This document shows positions 8,842-17,475 of a stretch of 63,444 bases of DNA, in pieces; positions within the stretch are counted from its first letter, which is position 1; every line of letters begins with the position of its first letter. The stretch is from Scatosoma sp045594025 (lineage in GTDB: Bacteria; Bacillota; Clostridia; Christensenellales; Borkfalkiaceae). Position numbers and translations under genes: made by a program. The stretch lies in contig JAZNXS010000041.1 in assembly GCA_045594025.1 (NCBI GenBank), positions 1 to 63,444 of the forward strand, in the 5' to 3' direction. Under the pieces are notes generated by a model. That model saw only the letters and a program-made list of their open reading frames with translations. It did not search any database and was not told the DNA's origin.

Positions 8842-9483
8842 TTATAATCCTTTTTTTATTAAATACTCGATTAAACAATCGGCAAGGGAACGATGTCCTT
8901 TTGCATTGGGATGTAACCCGTCCTTATATAGTTCCCCATCGTCCTGTTGCGTTGTCGGAATATAAAATTTATCCGACAAATCAAGATATTCAACACCGTA
9001 ATAGGAAAGCACTTCTTTTTCAGCCTCTATGTACGCCGAAATGGGTGATATCGGCTCGTCTTTGCTGCCATCACCGTAAGGATTGTCTTGGTCAAAACGG
9101 GGAATCGGTAGGATAAAACAAAGTTTATCTTTTGGAAATGAAGATACCATGTACGTGACGAGATTATGAAACGCTCCGTAAAAAGTATAATCATCCCTAT
9201 CCTCAAACGCGCCCAACTTTGCGTCGCCGTGTCCGTAATCATTTGTGCCGCCGAACACAAACGTGAAATCCGCATCCGTTGGCATTTTCATTGCACGACA
9301 CATAAAAACATCGTCATCGGGATTGTTAGTACGCTTTACTTGCTTTGCAATACGCGTTCCCGATACACCGAAATTACATTCCTCTGCACTAAAATGTTTT
9401 GCCGTTAATGTAGAATATCTGTCTTCTAAAACTCCAGCAAACGCGCCTTCCGTAATGCTATCGCCCAAGAAATTGAACTTCAT
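8842..9483 (-). CDS. SGNH/GDSL-family hydrolase
   Basis: The 213-aa protein has all SGNH blocks: FLGDSITEG (Ser8) at the N terminus, a block II glycine region, GGTNDYGHG (Asn in block III), and DGLHPNAKGH at the C terminus with the catalytic Asp and His. Such enzymes remove acyl groups, often acetate, from sugars. There is no signal peptide, so a cytoplasmic de-O-acetylase acting on imported glycans is the best inference. An AAGGAG site precedes the ATG, and the gene is tightly packed in the operon. Confidence 0.88.
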   Translation of the reverse strand: MKFNFLGDSITEGAFAGVLEDRYSTLTAKHFSAEECNFGVSGTRIAKQVKRTNNPDDDVFMCRAMKMPTDADFTFVFGGTNDYGHGDAKLGAFEDRDDYTFYGAFHNLVTYMVSSFPKDKLCFILPIPRFDQDNPYGDGSKDEPISPISAYIEAEKEVLSYYGVEYLDLSDKFYIPTTQQDDGELYKDGLHPNAKGHRSLADCLIEYLIKKGL

Positions 9484-9492
9484 AATTACTCC

Positions 9493-10692
9493 TTATTTCA
9501 GCTTAAACTTTGCCACACGAACACTACCGCTTCTCCCGTAAGGGAAAGGAGCAGCTTTAAAGGTTTGTCTATCTTCTAATTCGATTGCCGTTCCGTCATC
9601 CAACCAAACGGCTTCCGTAATCGTTTTATCCGAATGAACTTTGATTACCTTATTATCTTCAGGTCTTGCAACGTTTACGTTTGCACCCATAGGCACTTTG
9701 CGGATTGCCGCATAATAATATTCACCGCTCACAAACATATCCGCATTTTCAGCCTGAATATCAGCAGGAATCGCATTGTAAACAACTTCTTCATTTGTCT
9801 TAATCCAACGCCCAAGATATTTCAAAAGCTCCGTTTCAATCACAGTCAACGTCCCGTCTTCCGTCGGACCTGCATTGAGCAAAAGATTACAGTTGTATTT
9901 TCTGCAATCGAGCAATGTTTCGATAAGTTGCGGAACAGATTTAAAGCATAAATCCCCTGCCGCAAATCCCCAATGGTCGCTAATCCCTTCGCACATTTCC
10001 CCTGCAATCGGTCGTTTGCTTGTATCGACAAAAGTGGGTTTTCCACGTTCAAACGTTACGCTGTCAATTTCCTCGTGGCTCACTTCGCCAAGCGCACTAA
10101 GCCCCGTATTGTTGATAATCATTGCTTCGGGTTGGTATTTACGAATGGTGGCATACAAACGGTCAAACTGCCAATCTGCATCGGGCTTATCCCAAAATCC
10201 GTCAAACCAAAGCCCACCGATTTTACCGTAATTTTTACAAAGAATTTCAACACTCGCAATTAAATAATCAATATATGCAGGGAAATTGTTATTGTAGTCG
10301 GGATGCCACCAGTCGAGCAAGGTATGATACAAGAAAGGCACGATCCCTTCCGCATTACAAGCATCCACAAATTCGCGCACCAAATCCCTTCCACACGCCG
10401 AATGCGGAGCATCAAATTCGTTCAATCCACAAGTATCAAACAAGGAAAAACCTTCGTGATGACGAGTTGTAAGTGTAATATATTTACAACCTGCACTCTT
10501 CGCCGTCGCTACAAGCTGTTTCGCCCAGTCCTCGGCAATGCTAAAGTTTTCCACTTGTTTGTTATATTCATTTCTATCGAGCTTGTAAATATGCGACGCC
10601 CATTCGCCCATACCCAATTTGCTGTATAAGCCAAAGTGGCAAAACATGCCGAAACCCATTTTCTTAAATCTTTCAATATATTCGTATGCCAT
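9493..10692 (-). CDS. GH29 alpha-L-fucosidase
   Basis: The 399-aa enzyme would remove alpha-linked fucose. Family motifs are clear: MGFGMFCHFGLYS near the N terminus, TLTTRHHEGFSLF (about residues 73-85), and the nucleophile region GGLWFDGFWD (Asp164). I chose the ATG ending at 10692 because a GGAG sequence lies just upstream; an ATG four codons earlier overlaps that site. There is no signal peptide, so it should work in the cytoplasm on imported oligosaccharides. A C-terminal beta-sandwich follows the barrel. A strong hairpin sits between this gene and the upstream surface-protein gene. Confidence 0.94.
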   Translation of the reverse strand: MAYEYIERFKKMGFGMFCHFGLYSKLGMGEWASHIYKLDRNEYNKQVENFSIAEDWAKQLVATAKSAGCKYITLTTRHHEGFSLFDTCGLNEFDAPHSACGRDLVREFVDACNAEGIVPFLYHTLLDWWHPDYNNNFPAYIDYLIASVEILCKNYGKIGGLWFDGFWDKPDADWQFDRLYATIRKYQPEAMIINNTGLSALGEVSHEEIDSVTFERGKPTFVDTSKRPIAGEMCEGISDHWGFAAGDLCFKSVPQLIETLLDCRKYNCNLLLNAGPTEDGTLTVIETELLKYLGRWIKTNEEVVYNAIPADIQAENADMFVSGEYYYAAIRKVPMGANVNVARPEDNKVIKVHSDKTITEAVWLDDGTAIELEDRQTFKAAPFPYGRSGSVRVAKFKLK

Positions 10693-10719
10693 AATTTTCT
10701 CCATAACTATTTTATTGTA

Positions 10720-10751
10720 GGAAAGACCTTACCTTTCGGCAAGGCCTTTCC
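10720..10751 (-). promoter_or_regulatory. Intercistronic hairpin with GAAA tetraloop
   Basis: As minus-strand RNA this folds into a stem of about 14 bp (with G-U pairs) closed by a GAAA tetraloop, and no U-tract follows. It lies between the 1756-aa surface protein and the fucosidase. It is more likely an mRNA-stabilising or processing element than a full terminator. Confidence 0.6.
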
Positions 10752-10765
10752 TTCTTGTATAAAGT

Positions 10766-13700
10766 TTACCAGTTTCCGTCAGAAGAACTACCTTCCGTAT
10801 AGCAATGACAACCAAGACTTGCCGCATGCGTTTTCCAATCAGCAACACTTGCATCATACGTCGTTTCGCTATGCAAGGAAACAAGCATATAACGAATGGA
10901 CAACGCTTCTACTTCAATGCGGTTAATCATTGCCGTCTTTTCAGTAGCCGTCAAAGTACCGTCATTGTTTACTGCATCCTTCGCACTGTTGATATATCCC
11001 ATCCAAGTATTCAAGGTATCTTTGGTGAAATATCTGCTCGTCATCAATTTCTGCGAGCCGTTGATAACGCCAAAATAATTTTCCGTATAATTGGTTAACC
11101 ACGCGTCCTTATCCTTGAAGTTATCATACGTGCAGTAAGCTTGTTGTGCAGAAAGAAGCTGCTGCATATACGTTGCGCCTGCGCCATACATTGCATTCAT
11201 GAAGTTCGCCTGCAAGGTCGCCACGTCAGCGTTTACGTTCTTAGCAAGTTCCGAAGAAAGATACGTCTTTAATCTCTGCCAATCGGAGCCTACGTTATCG
11301 TAATTCTTGGTCTGGAACTGATATTTAATCATATCCGTACCCGTTTCTTGCAGCTTCTGATAATTGTACTGCAAGTTCGTAAGCGTATCCATCGGCATCA
11401 TGTAGTTAACGAAATCGGTACCGTACATCCAATAAATCAAGTTTCTATCTTTATCAAAGCCTTCGAGCTTCGTCCAAGAAAGCAATGCGTTATAGGTAGT
11501 AATCGTTTCGTCCCATTCACCTTCTTCCGTATTTTTGTGGTAGCTATTCGAAGCGTCCACTTTATCCGTATAACGCATACCTACGGGCGCAAAATATACC
11601 GTTACGTATACGTTGTTGCCGTTATAAATCGAACCGCTTGTTGGCGCTGTTCTCGTAGAGTTATACGCAAACATTACGAGCGCAACCGTTCTGTCGGGCT
11701 CTTCCACCGCGAGCCAAGCGTCAAGCGTTGCCGCAACGTCGTTCATAAAGGACAAATATCCCGCAACGTCAGGTCCATACTGACTATCAGGCTGACCAAA
11801 TTCAAAATATTCAATCTGAGGCTGATTTGCAATGACCACTTTCGCAGATGCAACGAACATATCCTTCATTTCTTGCAAGTGCGTATTGCTGCTCGTGAAG
11901 TTAAGCTGCGTCGTACCGCTAACCGTCGTATACCAATCGCTGTACGTCGAACCGAAGGTATCGTAGGGGAATACGTCAAGCATATTATGTCCGCCAGTCG
12001 TCAAGTCTGCATCCCATTCGGTTGCCGCGCCTTTAAGTGCTGCGCCCTTTGCCGTATTCCAATCTGCATACATACCCAAACGACGTTGATATGCTTCGCT
12101 GTATTGCATTTCTGCATAACCAGCTTGTGCACCGTTAAAGGAAGGATTGAAAGTTATATCCATACCTGCCCCCACCGTTGCACTGTTTTCCGTTACGTTT
12201 TCGGTAAACACTTCGTCCGTATAGAATACTACGTCCGCCTGTTCTTTCAAGAACCCGTATAAGCCGCTGAGCGTGCCTTCCGAGGTTTCGCTGTAAATAT
12301 ACAAGTTTGTATAATTTTGCACAATTTTATAACCGTTGCTCTTTTCCAAGCCGTCGAACGTCATACCTGCTTCTTCCGCAAGCTGACCGCCTAAAACAAT
12401 ATACTTAGATTCGGGCTGAATTGCCTCGCCATCATACATTTTTACAAGCTGATATTTCTTGCCCGTCCAACGGTTCAAGAAAGACGCCAATTCTTCCGCC
12501 GCAAACTCATAGTTATAATAATCGTTCGTCCATTCGTCGTGCGCATACCAAGCAATACGATATTCGGAGTATTCCGTATCACCGCTTTGCTCACTCAAAT
12601 CCAACGCCTGCGTTTCACTTTTAACAACGTAACTACTCTTGCCGTTTGCCACCAAATTGGTCATTTGATAGCCCGTATAAGCAACGCCTTTCACATAGAA
12701 AGAGAAGCCCTTATTACCGCTGATAATATCCGCATCGGTTACCGTAACTGTCTTTGTATACCCTTGATGCCAAAGTGTTGCCTTCAATACACCGTTTGCA
12801 TACGTAAGCGTTAACTCGGTGTCGTACATAGGCCACGTATCGTTGGTCGTGTCGTGATATTGTACCAACGAAAGCATATCGTTAGTTGCAAAGCCAATCG
12901 CTTTACCGTTGTTGGTGGATATGGTCGTTTTTACGTAATTCAATGCCGAATAGTCAATCCAAGGCAAGGTAACCGTATAAATATTTTCCGTTCCGTCGCT
13001 ATTTACAACATTTTGCGTTTCCAAGGAAATTCTTTCCCCATCCGAAGCCAACTTAACGAGCAATTCTCCGCGTTCAAGTGCGTCCGTGTCATAAACGGTT
13101 GTTTCATAAGTAGACAACGAGAAGTCTTTCAAAACATATTCAACAGGGCTACTGCTTACGGGTTCTTTGCCGTTGTACGCCTTGATATTCGTTGCTGTAA
13201 ATGTTTGTACACCTACTACGCTGTTCAAACTAACTGTTAATGCTACTTTCCCATTTATTATGCTCAAATCGTCAATTACCGCCGTTTGCGTTCCTGAAAC
13301 GCCTTCTGTTGCCGTCATTGTAAATGTTAAAGTTCCTTCATTATTTACGGAAATGACAGCAGCACCCGCAAACTGAGAGCCACTTGCCGCATAGAATCTA
13401 TTTGCGGAATTCGGACCAACAAACGACCAACCGCCAGGTATTTTCCAATCAAACGTTACTTTTTCATATAAAGAATAATTGATCAACGGCAATTCCGCAA
13501 CAAATTCTGTACTCGAAGCAGGAGCAGTTACAGAAACCGACTCGGAAACAACCTTTTCGCTGACTACAAAATGAGGAACGTTGATAACCGTTTCCTTTTC
13601 CTCATAGGAAATTCCCTCAAGCTGCTCAGTAGATATCTTATACGTTGCAGTGAATTCACTCGTTGCAAACGTTTGCGTACCCACCAAGCATTGATAAGAA

Positions 13701-16036
13701 AGCGTCAATGCTTTTGTTCCATTGATAATTTCCGCATCTGTAATTTCCAACGTATGCGTACCATTATTTGCACTATCCAACGTCTGCGTCATCTTCGCAG
13801 TCAACGTTCCGTTTCCATTGTTTGTAATGGTTACACTACCGCCAAGTGCCGTACCGCCGTTATACCAACGGTTCGCAGCTTCAAGCCCGATAAACGTCCA
13901 ACCACCTGCGATATTCCAATCAAACGTTACTTGTTCGTACAAAGAATAGTTAATCAAAGGCAGTGCAAATACGTCATTCACCCCTTCAGGGCAAGCACAA
14001 GACGTACTTTCCGCAACAACGTTTGAAAGCAGCTTTGGTGTCTTGCCGTTTTCTTTGGCAATTGCCAATTTTGCATCAAAATCCAACGTTGCCGTCATTG
14101 CGCCCGCTGTAAGCGTTTGCGTACCCACGAGACTGTTTGCTTTCAAAGTCAAAGCCGATTGACCATTCACAATAGCACTGTCGTCAATCGTTTTGGTGTG
14201 CGAGCCTTGCCCTTTTACCGTTTCCGTCATTGTAAAGCTCAACGTACCATCGCCGTTGTTTATAATCGCAACCGTACCGCCAAGTGCAGAGCCGCTATCA
14301 TAGAACCACAAATCGCCCTCATGTCCAGTTTGCGACCAGCCGCTTACCGACCAATCAAACGTTACGTTTTCATAAAGAGAATAATTAACCAAAGGCAAAT
14401 TCAACGCAGTTGCCGTGTCTTGGGGCAAGCTTACGCTTACCTCTTCGGAAATTACGGTAGTCGAACTTACCGACCAAACGTCATAAACCGAGTAGCCCGT
14501 TATCTCACCAATTTTTATTGTCTGCAAACCAACAAGGCAATTATAGGAAAGTGTTAACCCTTTCCTGCCGTTGATAACGTCCGCATCCGTATTTTCTATT
14601 GTAAACGAACCGGTGCCGCCTGTCGTCAAGGTCATTGTAACCTGCAATTTTCCGTCTACATACGTAATCGATGCGCCGCCGCCAAGCGCCGTACCGCCAT
14701 TATACCAACGATTTACCGCGTCAGGACCGATAAACGTCCAACCGCCGGGGATTTCCCAATTAAACGTTACCGTCTTAAACGTGGAATAATCAATCAACGG
14801 CAAATCCAACAATTCTTCCGTTTCACTTGCCGTCGGTGTATAATCTTTCGCTGCGTGCAGCACACCCGAATATTGTTCGTACAAGTCATCCGAGTTTTCC
14901 ACAAGGGCGTTGATTTCCGCCGCCTTTGCATTGATTGCCTCGCACAAATCGTCCGAGATATACTTATTGTAATCGTTTGCACGAAGCGCGTCAATCGCTG
15001 TTGTTACCGTTTTGTACTGCGCCTGCGCCGCAACCACGTTGTTTGACGAAACCGTCATAGCAAGGAACGAATCAATGGCGGTTTGCGCCGCTTCCACTGT
15101 TTCCTTCGAGCCGTTATAAACAGCGTACAACTTCGTCGTCCCCGTAATTTCATAACTCGAATCCGCCGTTACAATATTACCGTTTTCATCTTCCCAATGG
15201 CTGAAATCGCCATCCATCGAAATTACATCGCTAAACGCATAGTTTTTCTTGGATTCATGCGTACCGATAAGTTCATTGCCATCATAGAATTTCACTTGAC
15301 GAACAGACGTTGCATCCAAATAATAATCGACAAGACTGTCAAGCTTATCTTGGTCGGTTACGTTTTCGTCCGCAAGCGCTTTTTCTGCAACCTCTACAAT
15401 AGAACGCACGTTGTTATGTACGGAATTTTCCGTATAATCCGCCATAACGTATTCTGTCGTACCATCCGTTTTCACGGCTTGGATATAACCGCGCCCTACA
15501 AAATCGCGCGCAAGATTTTCATTTTGAATACCCGACATCGAGCCGCTGAAAACGTAATATCCTGCGTTGTCTTTATCTTCTACCATTTCACCGTAGGAAA
15601 GACAAATAATACGTTTTTTGGTCGTGTTGTCCCCAGAGTATACCCATTCGGAACCATTCCATTGCGCCCAATCGTATTTCGCGTCATCGCTAAACAAGTT
15701 TTCTTCCGTCAATTCGCCATAGGTTCCCAAATAACTATACGGCATAATCGCCATACCATAGCTAACGGATGTATACACCTTGCCTTCATTTGCTTCCAGT
15801 CCAAGATAATCCGCTGCGGAAAGATTGACGGAAAAACGAATACCGCTGTCCGTTGCCGACGAAGCATAGCGTATGCTTGCCCCATTTTTCATAACAAGCG
15901 AAACCTGCTCCACTGTTTTCGTTTCGGCAGCAGCATTTGCAACGACTGCGTTTTTCGGGATCACCATCCCAACACCGCCTGCAACGCACGCCAAAGCTGC
16001 GAAAAAGGAACCAATTAATAATTTCTTTCTTTTCAT
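10766..16036 (-). CDS. 1756-aa secreted multidomain surface protein with DUF4838 region
   Basis: The start is the ATG ending at 16036, behind AAGGGGGA. A signal peptide (about residues 1-33, ending near VANA-AAE) indicates export. Residues 40-390 hold a beta-rich N-terminal part and helices. Residues 410-1128 hold four clear copies and one divergent copy of the unrecognised GGWTFIG module. From about 1158 a DUF4838-like glycosidase-type region follows, but the Cys-rich motif of its paralogue at 21072-22976 is replaced here by FEFGQPDSQYGPDVAG (about residue 1409). The C terminus ends in SSDGNW, with no LPXTG or other sorting signal. A role in extracellular glycan binding or cleavage is inference. 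Confidence 0.85.
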   Translation of the reverse strand: MKRKKLLIGSFFAALACVAGGVGMVIPKNAVVANAAAETKTVEQVSLVMKNGASIRYASSATDSGIRFSVNLSAADYLGLEANEGKVYTSVSYGMAIMPYSYLGTYGELTEENLFSDDAKYDWAQWNGSEWVYSGDNTTKKRIICLSYGEMVEDKDNAGYYVFSGSMSGIQNENLARDFVGRGYIQAVKTDGTTEYVMADYTENSVHNNVRSIVEVAEKALADENVTDQDKLDSLVDYYLDATSVRQVKFYDGNELIGTHESKKNYAFSDVISMDGDFSHWEDENGNIVTADSSYEITGTTKLYAVYNGSKETVEAAQTAIDSFLAMTVSSNNVVAAQAQYKTVTTAIDALRANDYNKYISDDLCEAINAKAAEINALVENSDDLYEQYSGVLHAAKDYTPTASETEELLDLPLIDYSTFKTVTFNWEIPGGWTFIGPDAVNRWYNGGTALGGGASITYVDGKLQVTMTLTTGGTGSFTIENTDADVINGRKGLTLSYNCLVGLQTIKIGEITGYSVYDVWSVSSTTVISEEVSVSLPQDTATALNLPLVNYSLYENVTFDWSVSGWSQTGHEGDLWFYDSGSALGGTVAIINNGDGTLSFTMTETVKGQGSHTKTIDDSAIVNGQSALTLKANSLVGTQTLTAGAMTATLDFDAKLAIAKENGKTPKLLSNVVAESTSCACPEGVNDVFALPLINYSLYEQVTFDWNIAGGWTFIGLEAANRWYNGGTALGGSVTITNNGNGTLTAKMTQTLDSANNGTHTLEITDAEIINGTKALTLSYQCLVGTQTFATSEFTATYKISTEQLEGISYEEKETVINVPHFVVSEKVVSESVSVTAPASSTEFVAELPLINYSLYEKVTFDWKIPGGWSFVGPNSANRFYAASGSQFAGAAVISVNNEGTLTFTMTATEGVSGTQTAVIDDLSIINGKVALTVSLNSVVGVQTFTATNIKAYNGKEPVSSSPVEYVLKDFSLSTYETTVYDTDALERGELLVKLASDGERISLETQNVVNSDGTENIYTVTLPWIDYSALNYVKTTISTNNGKAIGFATNDMLSLVQYHDTTNDTWPMYDTELTLTYANGVLKATLWHQGYTKTVTVTDADIISGNKGFSFYVKGVAYTGYQMTNLVANGKSSYVVKSETQALDLSEQSGDTEYSEYRIAWYAHDEWTNDYYNYEFAAEELASFLNRWTGKKYQLVKMYDGEAIQPESKYIVLGGQLAEEAGMTFDGLEKSNGYKIVQNYTNLYIYSETSEGTLSGLYGFLKEQADVVFYTDEVFTENVTENSATVGAGMDITFNPSFNGAQAGYAEMQYSEAYQRRLGMYADWNTAKGAALKGAATEWDADLTTGGHNMLDVFPYDTFGSTYSDWYTTVSGTTQLNFTSSNTHLQEMKDMFVASAKVVIANQPQIEYFEFGQPDSQYGPDVAGYLSFMNDVAATLDAWLAVEEPDRTVALVMFAYNSTRTAPTSGSIYNGNNVYVTVYFAPVGMRYTDKVDASNSYHKNTEEGEWDETITTYNALLSWTKLEGFDKDRNLIYWMYGTDFVNYMMPMDTLTNLQYNYQKLQETGTDMIKYQFQTKNYDNVGSDWQRLKTYLSSELAKNVNADVATLQANFMNAMYGAGATYMQQLLSAQQAYCTYDNFKDKDAWLTNYTENYFGVINGSQKLMTSRYFTKDTLNTWMGYINSAKDAVNNDGTLTATEKTAMINRIEVEALSIRYMLVSLHSETTYDASVADWKTHAASLGCHCYTEGSSSDGNW
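12650..14806 (-). repeat. Five copies of an unrecognised ~105-aa module in the 1756-aa protein
   Basis: Copies lie at about 14490-14806, 14085-14402, 13640-13968 and 13180-13496, plus a divergent copy at 12650-12970. The shared pattern is LPLxxYSxYxxVTFDW, GGWxFIG, NRWYNGGTALGG, a TxTMTxT strand, IINGxxALTL, and LVGxQT. Copy 2 has changed the central GGWTFIG/NRWY region. Confidence 0.85.
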
Positions 16037-16047
16037 ATTATTCCCCC

Positions 16048-16185
16048 TTAATCCCACCAATTACCGTCGCCTTGATTACCATCAGCGCCATTATTCGTCC
16101 CCGCGGAAAGCGTAACAATATCCTCTTGCTGTAATATTACAACGTTAATTTCCGGGGAAACATACTGAAAAAACTTTTTTTGCAT
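16048..16185 (-). CDS. 45-aa small protein, unknown
   Basis: The ORF starts at the ATG ending at 16185, behind a strong AAAGGAG site, and ends 11 bp before the 1756-aa gene. The sequence begins MQKKFFQYVSPEINVV, has a central acidic EDIVTLSAG motif, and ends in a Gly/Asn/Asp-rich tail closing with GDGNWWD. It has no signal peptide and no membrane segment. The tail resembles the C terminus of the next gene product (SSDGNW). Short proteins of this shape could be precursor peptides, regulators, or adaptors of the surface proteins; none of these is established. Confidence 0.7.
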   Translation of the reverse strand: MQKKFFQYVSPEINVVILQQEDIVTLSAGTNNGADGNQGDGNWWD

Positions 16186-16215
16186 TGTTGTTTCTCCTTT
16201 TATTCTGCTGTTTGA

Positions 16216-16240
16216 CAGATTGGGCAAAACGCCCAATCTG
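16216..16240 (-). promoter_or_regulatory. Intercistronic hairpin before the 45-aa gene
   Basis: A perfect 10-bp stem (16216-16225 with 16231-16240) with a 5-nt loop lies between the 902-aa lipoprotein gene and the small ORF. No U-tract follows in the sense of transcription, so processing or stabilisation is more likely than termination. Confidence 0.6.
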
Positions 16241-16262
16241 CCTTCCGTTCTTTTTAATATAA

Positions 16263-17475
16263 TTACGCTACCGTATTAAAATTACTTAAAACAAGCGTTT
16301 GCGTACCTACCAAACATTGATAAGAAAGTGTCAAGGACTTCGTTCCGTTGATAATATCCGCATCCGTAATCTCTACCGTGAACGTGCCGTTGTTTGCACT
16401 ATCCAACGTCTGCGTCATTGTCAAAGTCAACGTTCCGTTGCCATTGTTAATAATGGTTACGCTACCGCCAAGTGCCGTACCGCCATTATACCAACGGTTT
16501 GCCGCGTCAGGGCCGATAAACGTCCACCCACCTGCAATGTTCCAATCAAACGTCACCTGCGTATATTGCGAATAGTTCATCTTCGGAAGAGTTACCACGC
16601 CACTATTATATCCGCTTGCAAGCGAATATTCGATGCTGTTTTCCGTTTCCGTTGCTGCGTATTGATTGCCTTCGCTGTCGATTACGAACGTATCAGGTTC
16701 ATCAACAGGTTCTTCTTCCACAGGATCCGTTGAAGTTGTAAAGTTGTTCAACACAAGCGTTTGCGTACCTACCAAACAATTATAGGAAAGCGTCAAAGAT
16801 TTTATGCCGTTGATAATTTCCGTGTCCGTAATTTCTGCCGTGAATGTGCCGTTGTTTGCGCTATCCAACGTCTGCGTCATTGTCACTTCCAATTTATCCG
16901 CCTTTACTACAACTGTAACCGTACCACCAAGTGCCGTACCGCCGTTATACCAACGGTTTGCCGCTTCAGGACCAATAAACGTCCAACCACCTGCAATGTT
17001 CCAATCGAACATTACCTTGGTATATTGCGAATAATTCATCTTAGGAACAGTCACCACGCCGTCGCCATAGCTTTGCGAAAGCGCATATTCCACACTATCC
17101 GCGGTTTTATTTGCAACGTGCTTATTCCCTTCATTATCAACAACAAACGCATCCAACGCGCTGTCCGTCACTACGCCTGCGCCAAGATAGAAATGGCGAT
17201 ATTGCGCGCCGTTGTTTACAACGATAGTCAACGCTTTGTTGCCGCCAATAATATCTGCGTCGGTAATACTCGTCGATTTCGTAATATTTTGCGTAGGTTC
17301 GTTGATGACAACGATAAGCTCGCCACCGATATTCGTTACGCTAATCGTACCTTCACGTGCCGTACCGCCACCGGAAATCCAATTATTTTCAACAAAGCCG
17401 ACACTCGACCAATCGCCGCCCTTCCAAGCATAGGTCGTTGTCTTATTCTCTGCGTATGCCGTTACAGGAAGATTT
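16263..17475 (-). repeat. Three copies of the ~105-aa module in the 902-aa lipoprotein
   Basis: Copies lie at about 16263-16600 and 16735-17055 (both with FDWNIAGGWTFIGP and ANRWYNGGTALGG), with a divergent copy at about 17150-17475. The two clear copies are also highly similar at the DNA level to copy 3 of the 1756-aa gene, suggesting recent duplication or gene conversion. Confidence 0.85.

Noticed and set aside
11348..12262. A 304-codon plus-strand ORF opposite the 1756-aa gene
   Set aside because: Its composition is that of an antisense frame, and it shows no ribosome site or domain; the minus-strand gene is continuous and well supported.
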